64,000 bases of DNA from Rhizomys pruinosus (Eukaryota > Chordata > Mammalia > Rodentia > Spalacidae): positions 4,487 to 68,486 of the forward strand of contig VZQC01006701.1 of the NCBI GenBank assembly GCA_009823505.1. Direction: 5' to 3'. The notes under the pieces were generated by a model, which saw only the letters and a program-made list of their open reading frames with translations, was not told the DNA's origin and did not search any database. This document shows positions 56,134 to 64,000 of this stretch, piece by piece; position 1 is the first letter of the stretch, and every line of letters starts with the position of its first letter. The translations under genes and the position numbers were made by a program.

Positions 56134-57364
56134 ATTATTATTTTTTTTTATATTTCTTAAAGATTACTTGGATTGAGAGTATTGGATATTCACAGTTATA
56201 TGAAATATCTGTGAATAATAAAACATTACAGGGCAAAATTTGACATTAAAAATAAAAAATGACATTGCCATACCATGGGCTAGGAGACTATGCTTCATAA
56301 GTTCTCATAAGAACCACATTTGCTTTTGCAAATCAGATGCTTTGCCTTATTGGTCGTTGTTCTCTCTTTAAGCTTTCCTGTCAGTGTGTTTGCCAGTGAC
56401 TGCTGTTTTCTAATGCACAATCTAGGCTTGTAAAGACATATTAGAAAAAATAATGGCAACCTTCTTTATATATAAGGCATTCTGTGGAATATCTGTTAAC
56501 TGTGATTAAAAAGTCCCAGGCAACTGAGACTCTCAGTGATTCGAGAAAATGTACCTGCTGGTACATGTCGTTACCCTGTATGCTTCTGTTGTGATTTCCA
56601 AGGATTGGTGATATTTTTAGAATCCATTTCATTCATAATATCATCAATTTTCTGGTTTAAAAAAAAACAAAGTTCATGGAGGTCACATAGTTCTTAATTT
56701 TTTAAAGAGTTATGGAAATTGAGCTTCTGAGTTCATGAACTTTTCTTAATAATGCCCAAAATAGAATCTAAGCATCTTGGTTTCTAATTTTATTTATCTT
56801 CTGCTTCTTCTTTTGAGGAGACTTCCCTGAAAATGACTTAAAACATTTGGTTCATGCACCCATCTTCTTTTAACATCTTTCAGTGACTTAATTTTTGTCA
56901 TTTGAAAAAAAAAAAAAAAGAAATATTTACCTATCTCTCCCCATTTGTATCTATATGGGAACATTCAAGAGATAATTTTTATTTGGAATTTTAATTGTTT
57001 CACAAAATTAGGTATTATTAAACTAGCTCTGATATCAACTGAGGTATTATAGTATTCAAAAGTTTAGAATGTTTCAGACTGTGATCGAATAAATACCAAA
57101 CTCTCAAATCCCTTTAACATAATACTACTTTAATTTGAACACAGCAGAGAAAAATATAATATGTTATTTGCTTTTGATAGTAAGTTTTATTTTAGTCATG
57201 TGCATGTACATAGGCTACTTAGACTTTCAAGGATATAGTTTGGTAGCTCTGACAGAGAATATTTTACATGCATCGCTTGAAATATTTGTAATCTAATCAT
57301 TGGAAAGAGTTCATCAACTCCTGCTCTAGATACTAAAAATAAAGATTTGGTAAGGGTAGTCTAT
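56134..57364. other. anonymous AT-rich sequence
   Basis: An A run lies at about 56905-56919. No recognised repeat or gene. Confidence 0.35.
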
Positions 57365-57637
57365 TCTTTTTTCTTTTTAAAATTTTTTTATTAATTTTAT
57401 TTATTTCTGTATGTGTATGAATGTACTGTCTGCATGCAAGTCTCTGCACCCGTGTCGTGCAACGCAGCGGAGGTCAGAAGAGGGTGTCGGATTCCCCTGG
57501 AACTGGAGTTCTCCTGGAATTGGAGTTTCAGACGGTTCTCGGCCGCCATGTGGGTGCTGGGGATCGAACCCGGGTCCTCTGTAAGAGCAGTTGGTGCTCT
57601 TAACCACTAGGCCATCTCTCAAGCCCCATCTTTTTTC
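57365..57637 (-). mobile_element. B2/B3-type SINE, antisense, near-consensus, 9-bp target duplication
   Basis: The body is 57374-57628, with 'ggggatcgaacccgggtcct' and the end 'ggccatctctcaagcccc'. Direct repeats 'tcttttttc' lie at 57365-57373 and 57629-57637. It is almost identical to the copy at 55898-56133 over the central 170 bp. Confidence 0.9.
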
Positions 57638-58991
57638 ATACTCATAAGGAAAGCTGGTTTCAGATTCATGCAGAGATTTAGAGATAAACAAATATTCAAT
57701 GCCTTTCAGAATAATCAATGATGTTTTATGTTGTTCTATGGATGATTCTTCCTATTTCTTTGAATATTCATATTTCCTGAAAGCTGGGAGGTAATTATAA
57801 ATTGAAATGACATAGTCCACATAAACATGGATGTATTTCTCCTTTTAAATGTAGGAACCTGAAGATACAAATGTACCTTTGATTTACAAATTGACATTTA
57901 CAAGCTTTTAATGACTTATGTATGAGAAGAATAGGAAACAAGTAAACATCTGCTTTGAAATTACTTGACTTTTTGTGTCTACTGTCTACTCTTGTTCTGA
58001 GTGAATATTCAGAAGCAATAAATTCATTTTTTTTCTGTGGGAATTTTCATAGAATTACTTTTGTTATAAGTTGCCAGATTCTAGCCTAGTTTTCTGAGAA
58101 AATATGAAGCAATTACATGGCACCATTTATAAAGTTGACTAAATCTTGTCCCTGAAATGCTGGCATTCCTTCATGTGATGCTTGCACATAGAACTCTGGA
58201 ACTCTGGGATGCCACTGGGGCATATAAAAGCCTGCCATGTGGGCTGGGGTGTCTCTCTTGACATTTCACCATCATGGGTGTAGGGAACAGCCTTCATGCT
58301 GGGATTCGGGGTGGGGGGAGGTGTTGGTAAAGAATCACTGCACAGCTACTGAATGTATACTTACCTCCATCACTTTTTAGGCAAGCCTAATAAATTCTCT
58401 AGCCTTCCCTGAAACTAAGATTGGAGAGTTAGCTCCTTGTTTGCCTAGTAACCAAGGAACCGATAACAGCAGAGGCAAGATGGGACGCTATGCATGTGTG
58501 CACTCCTAGGAGGAAAATTCTCTGCAACACTACTTGACAGTACATTCCATAAAACGGGCTATAAATGATCACAACTGCAACCCAAGTTCACATCCATTGT
58601 CCATTCAGCATGAGTATAGACAAGGCCTTTATACCAGCAGCTGTGCTTACCCTGAGTAAGAGCTGCATGAATTCACCTGGTCTCATTCTTCCTACATATC
58701 ATACTATAATTCCTAGCATAGAAATGGGCACATGGAAATTATCTAGAGATAATCACCAAGTGAATAAGTAATGAGAGCAATGAGAGAACATTAGTAAAAC
58801 ATCAGCATTAATCTCAATTCTTTTTTAATGCCATAGATACAAACTTCTACCTCACCCAGGAAGACTTGGTAATTAAGAGAATAAAATGATATATCATGGG
58901 TAGTTCCAGACTCAACCTCTTGTGTCATAGATAATAGAGAGTGCTGAAGAAAGGCTAAAATTTAATTTCATACCCTATTATAATTTTTTAA
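57638..58991. other. anonymous sequence with a possible TATA-bearing segment
   Basis: At 58190-58260, 'ggcatataaaagcctgccat' and the surrounding GC-richer sequence resemble an LTR-type core promoter, with 'aataaattctct' 150 bp further on. I find no matching ends or target duplication, so no LTR is called. Confidence 0.25.
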
Positions 58992-59135
58992 AGTGGTGGC
59001 ACATACCTTTAATCCTAGCACTCGGGAGGTAGAGGCAGGTGGATCTCTATGAGTTCAAGGCCAGCCTGGTCTACAGAGTGAGCTCTAGGCCAGCTGGGAC
59101 TTAAAGGGAGACCCTGTCATGAAAAGACCAAAATA
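58992..59135 (+). mobile_element. B1 SINE, sense, 5' end missing
   Basis: It starts at 'aagtggtggcacataccttt' and lacks the first few bases. 'ggatctctatgagttcaagg' and 'gggagaccctgtcatgaaaa' follow, and it runs into an A/T-rich tail with 'ataataata'. Confidence 0.85.
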
Positions 59136-61236
59136 ATAATATTATATTAATAATAATAATCTTTTAAAGTGAAAAAAGTATTAACTTGTTCTAAATATCA
59201 AAATCTTTATAGTGACTTATCAAACCAATGGCACCCGTCTCCTTTGGAATCAGGGCCCAATCCTGTGTCTCCACTTCGTTCACTGAACTTCTTTCTCTTA
59301 AATCCTGTCAGACATTTTCTAGTCCCTGGAACACTGTGTCTTTCCTTTGCAGAAGAGAAAAATCATTTTTCTAGGAATCACAGAGTTCTCCTATACTATA
59401 GAATTTACTAACAGAACCATTTCAGAGACACATTTTCTGAGCTCATTAATATAAGATGAACACCTTTACCTAAGTGATAACTATGCCTGCTTTATTTATG
59501 AATTCAATATTACATTTATTTTATTTATTCACTGATATACTTATTGGTACTTCATATATGTACTGTTTTACCTACTTTTACCAGTGATATTACAGATTAA
59601 ATGTGTTTTTATATAATATGAAAACCTAAAATATATCATCATTGTTAAACACTAAAGAATTCTTTGAGAAAATGCTAATTTAATGGTACAAATATTAACA
59701 TAATGAGATTACAGAATATTTCAGTTAGATCAATGAGATCTAGTCTTTGTTTCTTATGAAAGAACCACTCTAGAGGAAAGTCACCATGAATGTTCGTGTG
59801 GTGATGATTACCAAGATATCTATAAGTAATCTCTTTGCAGAATTGAGCTATACTTTGATCATACAATACATGTTTGAAATTCACAAAGTTCTAAGGTATA
59901 ATCTTTTCTCCTGATTCTGAAATGTTAAGTGGTCATGCTTAGTAGAGTGCTGGGTGAACATTGCCCAGGTCCACAATAGCTGAAAATGAGCTACTGTCTC
60001 ATTTCAGCAGTCATTCCAAACAACTTTAATTTTTTTTTTTTTTTTTACCAATCCAAGTATCAAGACTTTTACAATAATACACCAAGGAAAATGTTCTGAA
60101 AACTATTAACCTGAAGTGACAATTTCATAAATTCTAAAGTCAACAATTCAGGTGCACAAGTAAAAGACACTGTCCAAGATGTTGTTCACGTAGGTACTTA
60201 CACAGGATAGACACTTCCTGTTACACAAATCTCATTACCTGTGAGGAGTCATGTGCATTATGCTGTGTGAAAAAAGGCCACAGGTTCAAACTTCAGGCTC
60301 ACTACTTTGACAGCGTTAGGAAACATGTCAGATGAACAACTACAGGCTGATTCTCATCCAGGAACTGCCTTGTAATCTGCAGACAGAGGAGCAGCATGAC
60401 TTTCAAATAGATGAGAAAACATGACATTCGGCCCAGAAGAGAAATTGACTTTATTGTTAGAAATTAGCCATTTGGAAAGTGGTACTGATAACACACATCT
60501 TACTAAGGCCACAGTATTTGTCTAGGATTACATATTGAATGGAACAAAAATTAGTTTTTGTTCACAAATGTGAAATAGTCAGAATCATTGAAGAGGTTAT
60601 AAGTTCTATGAAGGGCAGATTTTCTAAGGGAGGGAATAAAATTTTAACAATTTCTTTGAAAGCAAATCTTATCATGGAGAGTTTTCCATATATGAAAGCA
60701 AATTTTATTTTTACTGTGAGTGCAAGTCCATAGCAATTAACATTCATAACTCTTTATTGTTGTTTTTACATATTTTGTCATAGCACATATTTCTGGAAAG
60801 GTTTCCTTTCTCATCCCCACTACTAGTCTTTGTTACTGTTTCTTTCAAATATCCTATGTCTCCTAGGGTGGGAGTTTACACCTTAGGGCAATATGTCCAC
60901 GGATCTCATTACCCTGGAATTTCATGATGTGTTTGTTAGCTAAGGATTGCTTTTTGAAAAAAGAAAACATCATAGTTCACCCCAAGCTTATACAACTCCA
61001 ATGGAAGCAGGAAATAAGACCAGAATGGGTAGAACGTCCTGAGTGTTCAGATCCCATGTGTGGTTATTAGAGATCACACGGTGCATCTACTTACTCTATC
61101 TCATCTGGAACACTGCTGCCATCACGAACTTCCCATTCCCAGTCTAAATCTTCCTTGAATCCTGTACCATTGTTTTTCCTCCTAGGAAGTAGTGGACCAT
61201 TTTATATTTGACTTCAGGGTAACTCTCTTTTAGCAA
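59136..61236. other. 2.1 kb of anonymous AT-rich sequence
   Basis: Apart from an 'aataataat' run following the B1 and a T run near 60030-60046, no repeat is recognised. Frames of 60-80 codons (59169-59411, 60539-60733) have no known motif. Confidence 0.35.
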
Positions 61237-61603
61237 ATGTGGTGGTTTGAATGAGAGTGTCCCCCATAGGCGTCAAGTATTCCAACATTTTGTCCCCAGT
61301 TGGTGGCGCTGTTTTGGGAGATCTTGGAAGGTGTGGCCTTGCTGGAGGAAACTCACTAAGGCCAGGCTTAGTGAGTTTAACAAACCTTGCAGGCTCCTGC
61401 GGCTCTCTCTCCTCTTTGCTTCCTATGCTCATTGGAAGATGTGAACGTCAGCTTTCTGCTCCAGCTTTTGCCACCATGCCTCCCACCGCAATAGACTCTA
61501 ATTCCCTGGAACCTTCAATCATAAGCTCAAATAAACTCTTCCTTTTATAAGTTCCCTTGGTCATGGTGGTTTTATCACAGCAAAAGAAAAGTGACTAATA
61601 CAT
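61237..61603 (+). mobile_element. rodent nonautonomous DNA-transposon-like repeat, complete
   Basis: It begins 'gtggtggtttgaatgagagt' with 'cccccataggcgtcaagtat', has 'ccccagttggtggcgctgtt' and 'aaggtgtggccttgctggag' centrally, and ends 'aaataaactcttccttttat', 'tcatggtggttttatcacag' and 'aaaagtgactaataca'. I recall this family as a hAT-type nonautonomous rodent element (URR1/RCHARR1 group). It serves here as the reference for the copies at 22285 and 44866/47501. No clear 8-bp target duplication is visible. Confidence 0.6.
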
Positions 61604-61855
61604 CAAACAAGTGTTATCTCTGGTTTGTTAAAACCCTGAGGTGCGTTTTGTCTTGGAATCTTGAAATAGAAGTTGTGAGTAATGTATTTATATATTTATA
61701 TTTTATTATATATTTTCTGAATTTCACATGAGTACTACACTTATATAATTTCTACCACTTATTCCCCCTCTCTAGGTTCTCTTGTGCCACCTCAAAGACT
61801 CTCAAATTCATAACCCTTTTTTTCTATAATTATTGCTACATACACATTTTATATC

Positions 61856-61917
61856 TAGATAGATAGATGATAAATGGGTAGATGATACATAGATAGATAG
61901 ATGATACATAGATCTAT
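61856..61917. repeat. (GATA)n-type imperfect microsatellite
   Basis: Interrupted 'gata' and 'gatg' units, including 'agatagatagatgataca' twice. Confidence 0.88.
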
Positions 61918-62468
61918 AGGCAAGTACACTAAGCTTATAGGAAAATGTGTTTCCCTGTGGCTTTTTCAAACAACCATATTGTTATGTAAATTTTTGATAA
62001 TAGGAAATCTGTACAAAAAGAACGATGCTGAAGGCATTACCACATCAGATTTCAGGTTGTACTTCAGAGCTATAATAATAAAAACAACATGGTACTGGTA
62101 CAAAAAATGGCATGTCGATCAACAGAACAAAATAAAAGACCCAATTATAAATGTCATCTGATTTTTTTTTTGCTTTTCATTTTTAATATATTTTTATTGT
62201 TATTAAATTTTTTCATACATCATACATCATTTCTCAATCCAATTTAGCCTCGTTTTTCTTTCCATACCCCCAACCCACTGGAGTTCAATCATTCTGCCAT
62301 TCATGTCTTGCATATTTTTCCAAGTCTTTCCAGAGTTTTTTTTTTCAAAACAGAGGGTTATTGTTTTTAGGAGGACATCACTGTTTCAGTCGTTTTCATT
62401 TTTGTTTTTGTTTGTATCAGTTCTTATGTCGTTGTTATTCCCTCCAACTTGCATTGTTTCAAATTTTA

Positions 62469-62532
62469 CATATATATATATTTTTTTTACATATATATAT
62501 CAATATATATATTACATATATATATATATATA
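62469..62532. repeat. (TA)n-rich simple repeat inside an L1 3' UTR
   Basis: Runs of 'atatatatat' with short 'ttttttttac' and 'caatatat' interruptions. The overlapping frames encode only Ile/Tyr-rich simple peptides. Confidence 0.9.
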
Positions 62533-63264
62533 ACATTATGTCATCTGAAAACAAACTGTATGTTATTTCTTAATCATTTCTCAGGATTCACATTTTTGCA
62601 TTTTGATTTTTTATTACTTTAATAACCTCCACCCATCTACCAAAATTCCAAAGTCTGAAAATAAGTGGTATGTTAATTCTAGAACCAATGAAGGAATTCA
62701 CAATATAAGAGCATGATTGCTTTCAGATAAGGAGGAATATAACATTAACATTGCTCAGTTTGCCTTACAACTAGGTACTTGGTACTAGCATCCACAGATG
62801 AGGAATACCATTCATCCTTTGTTTTTCTGGGACTGTGTTACGTCACTTAACAGAATATCTTCTGGTTCCATCCATTTACCTGCAAATTTCATCATGTCAT
62901 CTTTCTTTGGTGCTGCACAGAAATCCATTTTATACATGTACCACATTTTTATCTTTCCAATCATTGTTTGAGGGGCACTTGGGTTGTTTCCAGCTCTTTG
63001 CTATTGTGAAGAGAGCTGCAATAAACATGGATGTGCATGTATCTCTGTGGTAGGATGGGCCTTATGGTTATATAACCAGGAGTGGTATGACTGGGTCAGG
63101 TGGTAAGCCCATTTTGAGTCTTTTAAGAGTTCTCCACACTGCTTTCCCTAGTGATTGTATGAGTTTACATTCCCACCAGCAGTGGATGAGTGTTCCCCTT
63201 TCCCCACAACCTCTCCAGCGTTTGGTATCATTTGTTTTCTTGATGATAGCCATTCTTATTGGCA

Positions 63265-63457
63265 TGAGATGATATCTTTTTTGTTTGTTTGTTTTTTGGC
63301 CTTTTTTGAGACAGGGTGTCCCTGTAGCCCCAGATGTCCTGGAACTCACTCTGTAGACCAGGCTGGCCTTGAACTCACAAAGATCTGCCTGCTTCTGCCT
63401 CCCAAGTGCTAGGATTAAAGGCTTTCGCCACCATACCCTGCTGTGAGATGATATCTT
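63265..63457 (-). mobile_element. B1 SINE inside the younger L1, antisense, 14-bp target duplication
   Basis: The body is 63279-63443. Direct repeats 'tgagatgatatctt' lie at 63265-63278 and 63444-63457 within ORF2 sequence. It is the third layer of the nest that closes the window. Confidence 0.94.
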
Positions 63458-64000
63458 AAAGTGGTTTTAATATGCATTTCTTAATTATTAGAGATATTGA
63501 GCACTTTTTAATATATTTCTCAGCCATCTCTTTTTCCTTACTTGTGAAGTCTTTGTTCAGCTCTTTACTCCATCATCTGATATTTTTTTTAAATATGCCA
63601 AAATGTGCACGGGATGAAAGTCAGCATCTTCAATACATGGTGCCGGGAAAAAACACCATATATCAACATGTATAAGAATGAAATTAGACCCGTATCTATC
63701 AACCTGCACATAAACAACTCTATATAGATCAAAGACTTCAGTCTGAAATTTGACATGATGAAAAGAAAATATAGGCAGTACTGCATAAGATAAAGTTCCA
63801 GGGAAAGACTTTCCAAATAGAATTCTGTTCATTCAGGAATTAAAGCCAACAATTAAGGAATAAGACCTCATGAAACTAAAAAGCTATGCATGGCAAAGAA
63901 AGTCATCAATTGAGTGAACAGGAAACCCATAGAGTGGGAGAGAATATTTGGCAGCTATATATCAGATAGTGGATTAATACCCACTATATACAAATTACTC

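Larger units (their letters stand above)
62154..63581 (-). mobile_element. 5'-truncated LINE-1, antisense, nested in an older L1
   Basis: The body is 62163-63572, flanked by 'tcatctgat' at 62154-62162 and 63573-63581. From the left it holds poly-T, the L1 tail ('ccatacccccaacccactgg'), 3' UTR with a TA repeat, and the ORF2 C-terminal part from about 62790, including '[20 protein letters not shown]' near 63170-63230. A B1 interrupts ORF2. Confidence 0.85.
61995..64000 (+). mobile_element. old LINE-1 ORF2 fragment, sense, interrupted; runs off the window
   Basis: The left part (61995-62153) reads ORF2 'TTWYWYKKWHVDQQNKIKDP'. The right part (63582-64000) continues downstream ORF2 sequence in several broken frames ('NTWCREK' region, then 'GREYLAAIYQIVD'). 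Between them lies a younger antisense L1. Many stop codons show great age. The element continues beyond the window edge. Confidence 0.78.

Noticed and set aside
58195..58400. TATA-containing GC-richer segment that might be an LTR or gene promoter
   Set aside because: There are no TG...CA ends, target duplication or downstream open frame, and the likeness to LTR promoters is only general.

Overview
The window is mammalian nuclear DNA from a muroid rodent, and I see no host protein-coding gene, rRNA, tRNA gene or CRISPR array in it. The assignment rests on the interspersed repeats: many B1 SINEs (7SL RNA-derived, about 150 bp with an A-rich tail), B2/B3-type SINEs (tRNA-derived, with recognisable Pol III A and B boxes), old B4-like SINEs, rodent-type LINE-1 pieces, and rodent-specific nonautonomous DNA-transposon-like repeats. 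From memory, the B1 and B2 copies here differ from the common house-mouse and rat consensus sequences: the B1 carries 'ggatctttgtgagttcaagg', and the B2 carries 'ccaattccaggagaactcc'. Another muroid lineage is therefore likely, but I cannot name the species. Base composition is AT-rich, with scattered simple repeats. Almost every open frame is short and falls in a repeat or looks like chance.

Layout. 1-3.6 kb: L1 3' UTR pieces with B1 and B2 insertions, then an antisense L1-like 3' UTR. 3.9-9.5 kb: SINEs in anonymous DNA. 9.48-10.34 kb: a B4-like SINE split by a 642-bp solo LTR with perfect 6-bp target duplications and a CRE/TATA promoter cluster. 10.36-11.05 kb: the longest open frame (229 codons), unassigned. 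13.4-17.4 kb: a cluster of four URR1-type DNA-transposon-like repeats. 18.5-26.5 kb: mostly anonymous DNA, with a four-copy 52-bp tandem array inside another such element. 26.5-30.2 kb: sense L1 ORF2 remnants. 30.3-35.4 kb: a dense nest of a 5'-inverted L1, an unrecognised block co-mobilised twice with L1 tails, and a B2-B1 chimera. 35.4-46.3 kb: antisense and sense L1 fragments. 46.3-47.5 kb: an unexplained interval between two halves of what may be one transposon. 49.8-53.1 kb: two antisense L1s and a compound microsatellite. 53.6-57.6 kb: several young B2s, one inside an older B2. 61.2-64 kb: another transposon-like repeat, then an old sense L1 interrupted by a younger antisense L1 that itself contains a B1.

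The content works as a fossil record of retrotransposition rather than as a gene pathway. L1 ORF2 protein normally mobilises itself and the B1/B2 SINEs by target-primed reverse transcription, and many insertions here still show their target-site duplications, so relative ages can be read from the nesting. No L1 here is complete: each ORF2 is 5'-truncated and most are frameshifted. I found no convincing previously undescribed functional system. The most unusual structures are the co-mobilised block, the twin-priming L1, the tandem expansion inside a DNA transposon, the B2-B1 chimera and the split-transposon interval.
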